Assembly (NCBI RefSeq): GCF_000213175.1
Contig: NW_009799103.1
Span: forward strand, 150,062 to 212,040
DNA length: 61,979 nucleotides
Source of the DNA: Neurospora tetrasperma FGSC 2508
Taxonomy: Eukaryota > Ascomycota > Sordariomycetes > Sordariales > Sordariaceae
Reading direction: 5' to 3'
The notes under the pieces are model-generated. The model searched no databases. It was not told the origin of the DNA and saw only the letters and a list, made by a program, of their open reading frames with translations. How positions within the stretch are numbered: the stretch's first letter is position 1; every line of letters starts with the position of its first letter. Shown piece after piece: positions 46,703 through 58,683 of this stretch. A program made the position numbers and the translations under genes.

Positions 46703-48636
46703 ATGAATACACTACACAACACCTCCTCCCTACCGGGGCCTCTGAACATGAACCCATATGCTAACCCTTTCCACCTCGCCATCAAAGACAGGATTGAGCA
46801 TCTGAGCTACCCCAAAACCTTTGCCCTCATACTCATCACATCCTGGTTCCTCTCTACCACCGCCAAATGGCTTACCAACGGCAAGCGCAAGAAGCTCACG
46901 ATCCCCACTTGGGGCTATCGTTCATGGTTCGAACCGACGCTCTTGCTGCAGGCCAGGTTCGTGATGGGGGCTAGACAGCTGGTGCATGAGGCTTACACCA
47001 AGGTATGTAATTATGATCAGAAAGGGGATGGGGGGAAATAATGGACTGACAAGGAAAAAACAGATGCCCAACATGCCCTTTGTCCTCAAACGCTACGACG
47101 CCGATTTTCTGATATTACCCATCCGGTACTTGGATGAATTACGCTTGATTCCGCTGAGCAAGCTGAGTAACAAGGGTGCCAACGTCGCCGTACGTCCTTT
47201 CATTCCTTCTTTCTACCAACCCTTTGTATTCTAGGCAGGGTCACTAACTGCCCACAGAACCTCGTCCCTGAATACCACGGCATCACCTTCCTCCTCACCA
47301 ACAACCTCCACGTCGAAGTCCTCCGCAAAAAGCTCACTCCCGAGCTCTGGAAGTTCATCGACTCGGCCTCCACCGAGCTCTCCCACGGATGGGACATCTC
47401 CCTTCCCCACTCCCAACTCTCCGCCAACGGCAACGACTGGGTCAAGATCGACTTTGAGCGCACCGTCCGCGACCTAGTCTCCCGCATGACCGCCAAAGTC
47501 TTTTTGGGCGACCCGGCCTGCCGCGACGAGACCTGGCTCGGCATCTCGGTCGCTTTCAGCATCGACTTGTTCACAGCCAGCTTCACCATGAAGATGTTCC
47601 CGCCCTGGATGTACCCGGTCGTTGCTCCCCTCATCCCAGCGCGGAGAAGGGTGTTGAAGCAATTAAAAGCTGCGCGGGGGATCGTCGGGGAGCAGATGCG
47701 CAAGCATGCGTCCCTCAAGGAGAAGAGGGCGCAGGCGGCACGGGGAGAGGTGAGCCTCACGGCAGAAGAAGCACAGGATACCCTGCTGGATTGGATGCTG
47801 GATCACGGAAAGGGGGAGGAAGTCCGAGTGGAGGAGATGAGTGCCCGACAGTGTGTGTTGACGCTGGCGAGTATTCATACGACAGCGAGCCAGGCGGCGA
47901 ATATGATGTTTGATTTGTGCGAACATCCGCAGTGGTGGGAGGTGTTGCAGGAGGAGGTGGATGAGATTGCAAAGGAACTGGGGCCGCCGGGGTTGGCGGG
48001 TGGGATGAAAGAGGAGGGCGGCGGCGGGGGGGTGAGTGTCAAGGAGTGGTGTGTCAGACTGGAGAAGCTGGATAGTTTCTTTCAGGAGACGCAGAGGAGG
48101 GAGCCGCCTATTATGCGTATGTCTTTTTTTCCCTCCCTTTTCTGTTTCATGTCTTTCTTTCTTTCTGATGACGCAACGGGATGTACTAACGGAAGGATAC
48201 CTACCTAAACACAGTTGGACCACAACGCCTAGCACAGCAAGACGTCACCCTCAAAGACGGCACTTTCATCCCCCGCGGAACCCGCGTCGCCTTCCCCATG
48301 CTTGAACACCAAATGGATCCGCAGACGTACGAAAACCCAAACGAGTACGATCCCATGCGCTTCTACCGCAAGAGACACGAGTCTCCAGACCAGATGCACC
48401 TGCACATGGCCGGGCAGACGCATCCGAATGTCCTGGGCTTTGGGTATGGAAACCAGGCGTGTCCGGGCAGACAGTTTGCCGTGGCGGAGATCAAGCTCAT
48501 CATGGCCAGGATGTTGTACGAGTTTGAGTTCAAGTTTGCGGACGAAAAGAAGGGGAGGCCAAAGACGGGGTATATCAATGAGATGGCCATGACGGATTGG
48601 AATGCGAGGTTGTTGATGAGGAAGAGGGTGAGGTAG
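46703..48636 (+). CDS. Cytochrome P450 (CYP68/CYP503-like)
   Basis: Four exons: 46703-47002, 47064-47189, 47258-48116 and 48215-48636, giving 568 aa. The third intron has a TACTAAC branch site. An N-terminal membrane anchor (about 38-59) is followed by P450 sequence. The I-helix segment is LASIHTTASQ, with HTT in place of the acidic-Thr pair, as in fungal secondary-metabolite P450s of the gibberellin type. The K-helix ExxR is ETQR. The heme loop is FGYGNQACPGRQ, with Cys511 as iron ligand. A Gly/Glu-rich insert lies before the K helix (about 385-400). It is an ER-bound monooxygenase needing a P450 reductase encoded elsewhere. Its place next to the cyclase and FAD oxidase suggests diterpene oxidation. 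Confidence 0.9.
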
Positions 48637-48970
48637 ATGGTTGTTGTTGGTGTGATGAATAGAAGGTAACGGGAAGGAAAGTGTGCGGGTGAGTGAAAGA
48701 TTGGAAAACTGGAAAGCGCGGCGAGTTCTTGACTTCAATCCAATCATTGCTGAAGACACTAGGTACCTCTAGGTAGTAAATCCAATTTCATGTGAGTTGT
48801 ATCATGTACTTCCAAGTCCAAACGCTTCCCACTAGGTACAACCATCCATTTCCTGCCTTTTCCCATTCAAAAAAACGAAAAAAAAAAAAAAAAAAAAACC
48901 TAAATATTCTTTTCGCCTTCCCTCGATTCTTTCCCCGAAATATGAACCCCCCTTCACCTAACCACCAAGA
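48637..48970. other. Convergent intergenic region
   Basis: The 3' flanks of the P450 and of the secreted Thr-rich protein gene meet here. It includes TACCTCTA at 48764 and an A-rich run of about 20 near 48878. Confidence 0.6.
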
Positions 48971-49940
48971 CTAAACCCCAATCCCATCTTCGTACCCCTC
49001 CACCGGCTCAGCATCCGACACATGAAGCCCCTCCCAATCCACCCTCCAAAGCAAACACGTCTTCCCTTCCTTCTCCCCTCCATAGCTCGTCCGCCCTACC
49101 ACCGTCCCGCCCTTCTTGTGATGTTCGCTATCCGTATCACACAAGTCGACAGGCATCCTCAAGTACCGCCCACATTCCCCCTCGTCAAAAACCCACTCGC
49201 ACCCTTCCATGACTTCGAGCGAAATCACTATGTGCACCTCGACTATGAGCTCGAACCCTCGATCCATCCAGTTCCACTGGTGCTGGTGGAAGCCCGTCAG
49301 CGGGTGACGAGTGCCGACCGGGGACATGGATTCGCCGTCCAGCGCGTGGCAAAAGTCCGTGATGGACCGGATGAACTTGCGCCGCTCGCTCCACCAGCCG
49401 AATTTGTAGCATGAGACCAGGTGGTTGTCCCGGTCGAGGGCGACGAGGTCGTCGGGGAGAGGGGCGGCGCGGAGGAGGGGGGTATGGGAGGGTTCAATGA
49501 TGATGACGGCGCCGCGGGTGGGTGCTCCGGGGGCGGGGGTCGGTACGTTGATGATGATGACGACGTTGGACGGGGTGGGTTCTGCGCGGGCGAGGGCCGT
49601 TTTGCTGGTGGTGGTGGTAGTGCTGATGTTGCTGACCGGGGTGACGTTGGCGGTGGTGAAGATAGTGGTGGTTCGTGTGCTCCTCCTCACCACGAGAGGA
49701 GCGTGGGTTGTCGTGGAGACTGGTCTCCGCGCTGTTGAGAACGTGGTGTCTGTTTTTGGTTAGAGAAAGAGATATGGATTGGAGGTGACAGAAGATAGGT
49801 AGGTAGAGGTATTTGTATGTCTTACTTTCGGCCTTGGACAGCTGACCACTTCCCGGCTTGGTCGTGTCAGCGAGGAGGGCAAATATACCCAAAAAGAGGA
49901 GCAGCCCACAAAGGACGCGGGAAATGGTGATGGGTGCCAT
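48971..49940 (-). CDS. Secreted Thr-rich protein, unknown function
   Basis: Two exons: 49940-49826 and 49749-48971, with a 76-nt intron (49825-49750, GTAAGA...ACAG). They give 297 aa. The first 25 residues are a strong signal peptide or anchor (VLCGLLLFLGIFALL). A Thr/Ser/Pro stretch suited to O-glycosylation follows, with RRPVSTTTHAPLVVRR, a possible Kex2-type dibasic site. The C-terminal 150 residues contain four Cys (CYKFGWW, DFCHAL, EGCEWVFDEGECGRY, DLCDTD) with many Trp and acidic residues, suggesting a disulphide-stabilised domain. No family is recognised. An effector-like or cell-surface role is possible but is inference. Confidence 0.7.
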
Positions 49941-50685
49941 GGTGATGGACTTTGCTTCAATGTGTTTGTGATGATTGTTGTGTTTTGTGCGTTTATGTTG
50001 TATGAGATGATGTGTGCGATGATGGAAGAAAAGGAGAGCAGAGAAAGGTGTGGGATGGGGGAAGCCTTATAGGCTCAAAACTGTACTCTTCGTCACGGCG
50101 AGGATTGATGTCTCCGTCTATGTCCCAAATAGAAATACGGACATGTGGTGTTCCGGAATATTTTTTTGTGGCAGCGGGATGACATGACATGTTTTGTCTC
50201 CGACAGAAGCACAAGTGGTCAATGAGGAAGGCGTTGGTGACGGTGGCGATGGTGTCAATGGACAATAAATTGGTCGGTCAAGAGTGCAGTAGGCAGTAAA
50301 TACCTATTAGTTATTATCGGACATCCATGGTACAGTACCTCTAGATGTGCAGGAAATATGTAGAGAGGCAGGCTGTACGCACCTGCGAGACATCGATTTG
50401 TTGTTCGCACTTGACATTCTGGAGTGAATGGAGCCTTCTGGAGTGATTGAAGCCAACAATAACGATTCATGCCCGAGGAAAATGGTAATCAATTTCTGGT
50501 GGGCATGAACGTTGCAGGATGCTTACAGATCATGTATGCTTGATTTCCCTGAAGTTGGAAATGAACGCCCGGAATTTTATACGGTATGCATTGTCAAATC
50601 CGGAATTTATCATCGAGGGCCTGCGAGAGGGGCTCGCTCAATTCCACGGGACCCAAGGGCGTACATATATGCAGAAGCCAGGACG

Positions 50686-50721
<36 letters not shown>

Positions 50722-51213
50722 AGCTGCGTTGGGCGTTCCGTCTGCCTGGCTTCGTGAACAGCGACGGTTGTGGTAGAGTGTTCTTGCGTCATGGTGCCTT
50801 GTGTGGACTCATTTGGACCTTTGACTTATTTCCTTCCGTTCGTATCGATTGCGATAGATGTGATCGGTCCGTCATCTTTCTGACTGGAGAAGAATTAAAA
50901 AAAGCCAAGACAAGGACTAGAGTAAATAACCCGCAAGAGAGGGACAGAGACGGGAAGAGAAATGCGCATCTGAGTTCGAAATCCATGCATGATATGGGCT
51001 CCCACCCCGAAATGCTAATAGCATGATAGTACACTGTCACAGACCCACCTGCGTGCAAGCAGGGCTGAAGAGAAACAACAAAGATGCCATTCACTTAAAA
51101 CAACACTAAGATCTGCCCAAAGTGATGACAGACCACCAAGGTCTATCTATCCCAAGCGCTGACTCCCAACTCCAGTTAAAAGCACCAAAAATCCCAATCC
51201 ACATATGACACGC
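49941..51213. other. Intergenic with A34 homopolymer
   Basis: 1.27 kb, no supported gene. It includes TACCTCTA at 50337 and a run of 34 A at 50686-50719. It contains the promoter of the secreted protein and the 3' flank of the Lgl-type gene. Confidence 0.55.
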
Positions 51214-54200
51214 TCAAAAGAAACTCTTCTTGATCCCCCCCAAAAACAAATCCCTCTTTTGCTTTTTGACGAACCCATCCACGTCCTCGGCCCACTTACT
51301 CGTCGTGTTAGCCAAGTTGTCCATGCTATCGCCCATGATATTCAACTTCTCGGTGCGCTCGTTCAGCTGGCGTGTGAGGTAATCACCCCACCCTTCTGTC
51401 TCTTTCACCTGTCCCTGCAACCTTGCGGTACTTGACCCCGCGGCACCGGCGGCGGCAGGGTTGTAGACTCCGGCGCCGTTACGTTCTGCGTCTGTAGCTG
51501 CCATCATTCTCTTGGAAGGAGGTCGGTCGGGGCCGCCGATGAGGAGGTCGAGATCTGTGGGGGAGATGTACTGTGTACCGGAGAGCCATTGGACGTTGGA
51601 GATTGTGGGTCTAGGTGGGAGCTCTTGGGCGATGTTGATCATGTTATCGAGCGTGTTCTCGAGAGCACGTCCGCTGCCTCCCCAGACTGGGAGGACGGTG
51701 ATTTCGGAGGGGCCGGTGAAACCGAGGACGTCACCGGTTTTGGAAATGACGGTTGATATGGTGCGTAGAGGGTCGAGCATGGGCAACGGATGCTTGGCGA
51801 TCTCGCGCAGTCCCGGGAGGGTGTAAGAACGGAGGGTTCGGTCGTTGAAGACAGCAACGAGGGCGTAGCCGTGAGACGACATGGAGGTGTCGGCGGGCGT
51901 CACGGCAGCGGCGTCACAGAGGATGCCGGAGTCAAAAGATTTGGAGGCGCCGCGGGCGTGGGGTGGGCGGAAGATTTTGGATTCAGTTTGGGTGACTGTT
52001 GCGGCATGGGTTAGTATTGGACCGAAACGAAAGGAAATGGAGAACAAGGGAGAGAGGACATACCAGCAACCAAAACACCATCAACCTGTTTGCCCTCTCT
52101 CAACCCAGCAACAATGGGCCCTGTAGCACCGGCTTCCCGCCCCGTCTGCACCTCAATAGGACAAATAGCCACCACCTTATCGTCCATGTTCGCAACACCG
52201 GCCAGCTGGACCGAATACCCCTGGCCAGAAGGCAGCAACTTGAAAGTAGCCACCCTCCCCATATTCGTTCCCACGAAGCAGCAGATACTCGAATAGTTCT
52301 CGCCTTCGAGCGTCATGACTCCAAACTCAATGACTGTCGGCCACTCGGGCTTGCCCCCGTGACTGGAGCTAGACGAATGCTTAAACAGCCCCCTCTTCTC
52401 GCCCTTGGACCATTCCGTGACAGAGCCATGGTAGATAACCTTTGGCCCTCGCAGGTCAATGATAGAGAGATGTCCGCCCTCGGAGCCAGCAGCCACAAAG
52501 CCTACATCCGACACCGCCACCACCGTCACCCTCCCCTGAGCCATGTTATGCATGACAAACGGCTGCAGTCCTTCCTTCAAACTCGGTTCCGCCCTGGAGG
52601 AAATATCCATCAAGCCTCCCCTTTCACATTCCTCGGCTCTGGGCTCCTCCTTGCCAAAGTTCTTGTTGATTCCCCACCGCCAAACAATCACCTCTCCCGT
52701 CTTTGTGCCAGCCGCGAACTCTCCCGTCTCTTGCGCCATGTGCATAGCCGTCGTTTCCACACCGCCCTCGAATCGGTTGAGCGACCTGGCAACGTCCACT
52801 TGACACTGCATGGCATTCTCAATCTCGTCTCCGCGGCCAACGTCCCACAAGCGGATGATGTTATCGGCGTGGAGAACTTGGACGATATTCCTCTGCTCCT
52901 TTCTCGTTCTGTGACTGTACTCCACTCCTCCTCTGAGGATCTGCTCTCCCAAGCTCCTCTTCTCCGCCATGCCCAGCCAGCGTGCTCTTGGCACTGTCGA
53001 TACAGCTACTGTTTGAACAAACGGATGGACAAACGAGAGACTGGGGTGCAGCATATTGGTTGGAGAGATGGGGAAACCAGAGGGGAAGGTCAAGGTGATG
53101 AGTTCCCCCGAGGAAAGCTGGACCAAAACAGCGATGGGGTCCTGAGCGCCGTTAAAGTAGGGAGATGAGCGCGGGATGAGAACGTAGTTGACCACGCTTG
53201 CTCCCGGGGGAGTGGAGATGGGGAGAGAGCGCTTGCCATCGAAGTGAGCAGCAAGAACTTCCCACGAGGAGGTGGCATAGATCGGGGTGGGACCGAGTTC
53301 GAGGAAAGTGAGGTTGCTTGCGGTGGGATCGTCGATGTTGTGGCCGCCAGCAATCAGAAGACCGGTGTTGTCGGGATCGGTTTGGCAGCACCACGAGATA
53401 CGGACGAAGGGAGCGAGGCGCATGGGTCTGGGTGGGTTGGAGGTGGGCTCGTTGACTCGGGTGCGGTATAGTGACCTGGCCGTGACGAGACGGCCTTCTT
53501 TGGTGTCCCAGATGGCGAGGCTGCCGTCTTCGTGCGCAGTCAGAATGAAGGTGCCAGTGGGGTGCCAAACGGCATGGGTGATCTTTGGTTTCCGGGCCAT
53601 GTGGATTCCGTGGCCGTCTCCGCCGGGAGCATCAGGCGGCAGCTCGTATTCAAAGTATTTCTGGACAATGTTTTGCTTGAACGAGTAGATGACGGCTCCA
53701 TTTGTGTAGGCAATCAAGATCTTGCCGATATCCCTGGGGTGTAGTTGCATCGACACAAGTCTGCCTGCGGTCGGGTTGGGGTCTCGCTCGCGCCAAAAGT
53801 TGGGAATGCGAAAGGTCGAGGGGCGTTCGCGGTCGAGGTCGTAGGCTGCAATATCACCACTCTGTAACCCGACAAAGGCCCAGTCCAGCATGGGGTCTGT
53901 CACCAGGCACACGACGCCCGAGTATACGTATTTGGCAACCTGGTTGCCCGTGTCGAGGTCCCATATCGCCAGCTCGTTCTTGCTATCGAGGCTGATGAGG
54001 CGGTTGGCGACGAAGCGTAGCTCTCGGATGGACGATGGGCGCGGTGGGCAGAAAAACTTGTGGACACGGCGTTGGCCGAAGACGTAGATTTTTCCCGGGC
54101 CGAACTTGGACTCGTTGGTGCCGACTGCCAGTAGAGACTGGACGGGGTCGTAGGCAAGACAGCTGATCTGGGAGTTGATGCCGTAGCGAGCTTGTTCGTC

Positions 54201-54281
54201 GGGCATAAAGTGCATGGGCTGGATGTTCTGCGACAGGTCCGTCTGGACGCCCGCCTGTTTTGCGCGGATGAAGGAGGCCAT
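51214..54281 (-). CDS. Sro7/Lgl-tomosyn family exocytosis protein
   Basis: Two exons: 54281-52064 and 51995-51214, with a 68-nt intron (52063-51996, GTATGT...ACAG) and branch site ATACTAAC. They give 999 aa. WD40-type beta propeller sequence fills most of the length. Examples are GINSQISCLAYDPVQSLLAV, NELAIWDLDTGNQVA, AVWHPTGTFILTAHEDGSLA and DNIIRLWDVGRGDE. This is the double-propeller layout of Lgl, tomosyn and yeast Sro7. The last 65 residues (LQGQVKETEGWGDYLTRQLN onward) form an R-SNARE-like coiled coil, so it is nearer to tomosyn/Sro7 with a SNARE tail than to short forms. Expected role: binding of t-SNAREs and Rab at sites of polarised secretion. No membrane segment. Confidence 0.88.
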
Positions 54282-55123
54282 ACTGTCTGACTGTTAGTAT
54301 GGCAGCTGTAATTGTGGTGGTGGTGGTGATTGGTGGTGTCAAGTCAGAGGGAGCATCTCCCGTTCTCTGGCCTTGGGTTGCTGAAGCTGAGATGGAAGAT
54401 GATGATGATGATGTTGGGTTGAAGAGAACGAGACGAACGACCCGACGCACGGTGACGGCAGTGACCGCGGGACAAGCGGGGCTTCCTTGCTCTCACCTGC
54501 ATCCGCTAAAAAAGTCCCCTGTAAATTTGCCAAGCTTATCCAGTAAGCGCCTAGAAACTGCCGAGACAGCGCCCAGGGCTTAGCGTTGTGCCGCAGTGCC
54601 GGTCGAATGCCAAGACCCACACGGCTACGCGCGGCCCGTGACAGCACCCGACGGGAGTCTGTTTGGACTTCACATGTCGTCGTCATCCACTGCCGTGGCC
54701 ACTCTCTACCTCTATGTCAACACCACAACCTCTACCCTAGGTTGAGGTTGATGCTTTGTCAATGATACAGCATTTCGTCAACAAGATGAGACACTTTCAC
54801 CTGGACCACATCGATGGTGATGTTCACGACTAGTTGGACCTCATCTGTCAAGCGACATTCATGTCAAAGTGGTCAATTCTACGCCTGGCTTGGTTTTGTT
54901 TATTTCCCCTTTTCCTCCTCGTCACATCTCGTCATCAACACCTCTCCCATCTCTAGCATTACCCGAAATCAACACTCGGTGTCCCAATTGGCATCAAACC
55001 CACTCCGCCCCTCCCGGCGCCGGCCCGCTCGGTGGTCCCCTCCGTGACTTCGGCGGTCCTTCTCGTGGCTCCTCCGGACGTTGTTGTTCCTCCTTCGTTT
55101 CCCTCTCCTTATACTGTTCCTTT
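54282..55123. other. Intergenic, no gene seen
   Basis: 842 bp, holding the promoter of the Lgl-type gene (CACCACCA/ATCATC simple sequence) and the 3' flank of the next minus-strand gene. TACCTCTA occurs near 54707. Confidence 0.5.
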
Positions 55124-57340
55124 TCATGTCCTATTTAGTTCCTCTTTGTCAATATCAACCTCAATCAACCGCAGATCAGCTCCTAACAGAGTGTCCTCCG
55201 CTTTCTTACCTTTTTGGTCATCATGCCCTTCCTTATGTCTACTATTTTCCTCTTCCTTCCTTGCTTGCTTTGGCCTATTCTCACCATTGCCAACAACCTC
55301 CTTTATTTTACCTTTTAACTGTCTCTTTACCTCTGTCAGTTGTCTCTGCACTCCCTTAACCTCTTCAGAAAACTGCTGAGTATCAATAAGCGTCTCCGTT
55401 GCCTGCTTACGTAAGGCAATCATCGCCTCGCGCACTCGCCCGAATGCTGTCTCGACACTTGTGACTTGGGACACAATGTGGTCAAGGGCCGCTTGAACAT
55501 TCGCAAGCTGGGTAGTGAGGTTGTGGAACCGTGGAATCGGTTCTTCGTCCTGTTGTTGCTCCCTACCTTCGTTTTCTTGAAGAACACGGCAAGATTCGGT
55601 GGCAGTGATCGCGTTAGGCTCTTGTCCTGCTGGCCGGTCTTTTGCCCATAATGTTTCTCGTATCGGCTCTTCCGATGGTCTCTGTCTTTCATAGTCTTTA
55701 CCCAAGATCCCTTGTAGCAGCCCTTTTGCCGGTTCTTCTACCGACTTTTGTCCAAATTTCTCACATGCTTCCCGAGTAGGACCCCCAGAAACAGCCCACA
55801 CCTCCCTATCCACCACCTCCTCATCCGACGAGTCTGACGAGTCCGACATGTCCGACGAGTCCGTCGACCATCGACTCACCATCCCCCTCCTCTCATCTTC
55901 CTCTGCCGCAACCGAACTCATCACCTCCGGACTAGCAGTCAACACCCGAGCAAACATCGGAGCCGCATGACCAGCACCACCAGCAGGAACATCCTTCGTG
56001 GAAGTAGGTGCGGAAGTCAACCCCAAACGGCCCCCATGCGGCACATGCGGTCCAGGCCTCTTCAACGTCGCCGACAGCGGAGAAGGAGTCCTCAATACCT
56101 GCTGGGTGCTTGATGGTCTCAGGTTCAGCCTTGCTGGCTTTCTTATGATGCGATTGGTAGTCCCGGCGCGAATAGGCGTCGGACTGGTCGGCTCTCGTTC
56201 ACTTCCATGCCATTCTTCCAATTTGTCTCTAGGTTCAACTGAAGGTACAATCGGATTCTGGCGTCGGTAGTGGCTTCCGAGTGGCGCACCGGGAGTATCA
56301 GGTGAGAAAAGCCATGGTGGTTCCCATTTCCATCTCCGGTCTTCTCCTTTTTTCTTGGAATTATCCACACACCCTTGACTCCTCTCTTCTCCATCCCCAT
56401 GCTCCCCAAACATGAACAGATGATACGTCTCCGCGAAGATCGACTCCCTTCCCTCCGAGATTTCCATGTCTTGAGAGTATATTGAATCCGCGCTTTGTCT
56501 CCTTCCCACTCCTCCTGAATTCTTTCTTCCCTTTCCTACCCTCAGCCCTAAAACTTGTCCCTCGACATCGTCATCCCCCCTCCTAGAGGTATCTGTAGAC
56601 ACCCCACCCCCCTTCTCTTCCGCTGTACCGTGGTCATTGTCCGCAACCAACTTTCTTGTTGGCAATTTGCTTAGTATCTTTCGCTTCATGTTGGGAATCC
56701 CAAAAGCAGAAGGCCCTCGTCGCCCATCCACAGCAGGCGACATCCCCCCTGACCCTGGCCCTGAAGGAATTATCAGCACAGGCGACACCACCACTCTCGC
56801 ACCCTCCCTCGACGAAATCTGCACTCCTCCTCCATCTCTAGTATGAGCTGTCTCTGGCCGTGATCCCCGCGATGTTCGTTGCTCGTAGTGGATAGGAGGA
56901 AGAGACCCAGCCCTGAACCTTCTCTGCGCAGGCCATTGAGGGGTGGAAGATACTACAAGTGCCCGATCCAACCACCGCCCAGGCGGAGGTCGTTGAGGGG
57001 AAGTAGGCGTTCTCCATGGTGCTGGACGCAACGGACGTCGTCGCGGTTCTGATTGCGGTTGTGGTTGGGTAGAGGTAGAGGTACCTCTATAGTCGGTGCC
57101 AAGTGGAAGTCCTGGGAGAGCACCGCCACCAAGTGGAAAACTTGAACTTGGTGTGATGACTGGATCGGATACTTGTGCTTGTGCTTGTACTGGTGGTGGT
57201 GGTAATGGTGGTAACGGTGCAGCTCGAGGATGGGAATAAGTACCCTCGCTTAGGGGATTCTGTAAGCCTTGACGGGTTCGTCCATCTCCATGGGCAGGCG
57301 GAGGTGGTGGAGGTAGTTGTTTTTTTCGGTGTCGATACAT
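55124..57340 (-). CDS. Hypothetical proline-rich coiled-coil protein
   Basis: A single exon of 738 aa from the ATG at 57340; in-frame stops lie upstream (TAG and TGA at about 57340-57600). The N-terminal half is disordered and Pro/Arg-rich (PPPPPPAHGDG, PLPPLPPPP). A Ser/Asp/Glu repeat (SDMSDSSDSSDEE) is a likely casein-kinase-2 substrate. Residues about 620-690 form a coiled coil (HNLTTQLANVQAALDHIVSQ), and the C-terminus is Lys/Glu-rich. No catalytic domain is seen. It may be a scaffold or cytoskeletal/nuclear factor, but this cannot be told from sequence. A second open frame overlaps the 5' end, so the start could be wrong. Confidence 0.6.
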   Translation of the reverse strand: MYRHRKKQLPPPPPPAHGDGRTRQGLQNPLSEGTYSHPRAAPLPPLPPPPVQAQAQVSDPVITPSSSFPLGGGALPGLPLGTDYRGTSTSTQPQPQSEPRRRPLRPAPWRTPTSPQRPPPGRWLDRALVVSSTPQWPAQRRFRAGSLPPIHYEQRTSRGSRPETAHTRDGGGVQISSREGARVVVSPVLIIPSGPGSGGMSPAVDGRRGPSAFGIPNMKRKILSKLPTRKLVADNDHGTAEEKGGGVSTDTSRRGDDDVEGQVLGLRVGKGRKNSGGVGRRQSADSIYSQDMEISEGRESIFAETYHLFMFGEHGDGEERSQGCVDNSKKKGEDRRWKWEPPWLFSPDTPGAPLGSHYRRQNPIVPSVEPRDKLEEWHGSEREPTSPTPIRAGTTNRIIRKPARLNLRPSSTQQVLRTPSPLSATLKRPGPHVPHGGRLGLTSAPTSTKDVPAGGAGHAAPMFARVLTASPEVMSSVAAEEDERRGMVSRWSTDSSDMSDSSDSSDEEVVDREVWAVSGGPTREACEKFGQKSVEEPAKGLLQGILGKDYERQRPSEEPIRETLWAKDRPAGQEPNAITATESCRVLQENEGREQQQDEEPIPRFHNLTTQLANVQAALDHIVSQVTSVETAFGRVREAMIALRKQATETLIDTQQFSEEVKGVQRQLTEVKRQLKGKIKEVVGNGENRPKQARKEEENSRHKEGHDDQKGKKAEDTLLGADLRLIEVDIDKEELNRT

Positions 57341-58683
57341 GGGTTTTGTTGATCGTCTTCCTCTTTGCCCACTGTTCTGGCTCCTGACTTTCCCGGCTTC
57401 GTGGCTCTCCTAATTTTTCTAGCTTTCCTGGCTCCTGGCTCTTCGAGATTTTCTTCGCGTTCCTGGTTTTCCGGCGTTCTGTCCTTTTCCTTCCTCAACT
57501 CCTCTGCTCTTCCAGCCAGAACTCTTCTGCTCTTCCAACCTGGATATTCTTCCTCTTCCAGCCTCCTAGCGTTTCTGCCTTCATGAATCTTTGTCCAGTC
57601 AGCAATCCAAGGCAAATACCTACAATCATCACTCCCCCAATCAGCCCCCCACCCAAAACTTGGTACATACCAGTTACTCAAGAGAGACTGGTGGCCTTCT
57701 TCCCAACAAAAAAAAGAAGTCCAACAATATGAAGCTGGGCATCCGGATCTGCTCGGGTATCCCATCTTACCTCTCGGCTTCCGGCTTCGTCTTCCAGCTT
57801 CGCCCTCAAGTTCAAGTTTCGTATCTAAATTTCCCAACGTACGCGTCAAGATTTTTTGTATTAGCATCCAAAAGTTGTAAAGTGGCACCACAAAAAACTT
57901 ACTTTTATAAAACAAAAGATCCTGTCGTTGGTACACCAAAGAGCCTGGGCCAAAAAATCAAAGCGTTGGCCTTACATCCGATTTCACCAAAAGGTTAATG
58001 ACACACTCGCAACACGCAGTGAGCAGCACCACCACCACCAAGTTATACCTTCATCCAAACCACCATCAAGCCCATCAATCATCAATCAACCGCTATACCA
58101 TGCAATCCAACGCGATGTCTCTACCGGGCTGGCAATACAAACCAACTCGCGTGCCATCAATCACCACATGAACCATATCTCAGAGACTCCCAAACATTGG
58201 CATTCTCGGTTGCTTCACCCATTCACAGCACCAACGTCACTGCACAGAATCACAGTCATTCACTTATGCACATTCGAGAAACAAGCTTCAAGTAAACGGC
58301 ACCTTTCTTATGCTATGGACTTATGTAGAACTGGTAATACTGGAAAAGAAACCCAGACTCGGATCGGAAACTGTTTGTGCAAGTGCCATCCATGAATCCT
58401 GTCCATATATCGGTCTCAAGATCCTCCCAAGTATTGACTCCCTCCACGGCCACCAGCATCTCGCTATATGATCCATTGATCATCCTATACTACCACCATC
58501 GCTCATGTCGTCCAAATATATCTGACCCCAATGGGTCACGAAAACCTTCCCAAGTCCCAAACCCTTTGCATGCCGCTTACCAATCACACCCCTCTCCACC
58601 GTCGACATGTTCCACCTAGGCAACAATGTCCTGAAATGACCGACTCAAGTGCCGTCAAGAAAGGCCAGCCAAAGCGACCAAGA
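57341..58683. other. Intergenic with a possible 5'-UTR intron
   Basis: A minus-strand candidate intron spans about 57670-57620 (GTATGT...TTGTAG, 51 nt). It would lie in the leader of the proline-rich protein gene or in an unrecognised upstream exon. The rest (57940-58683) is the 3' flank of the Argonaute gene, with no other gene seen. Confidence 0.4.

Noticed and set aside
38077-48636. Calling this a complete gibberellin cluster
   Set aside because: Only one P450 is present, and there is no GGPP synthase, desaturase or further P450s in the window; the product cannot be assumed.
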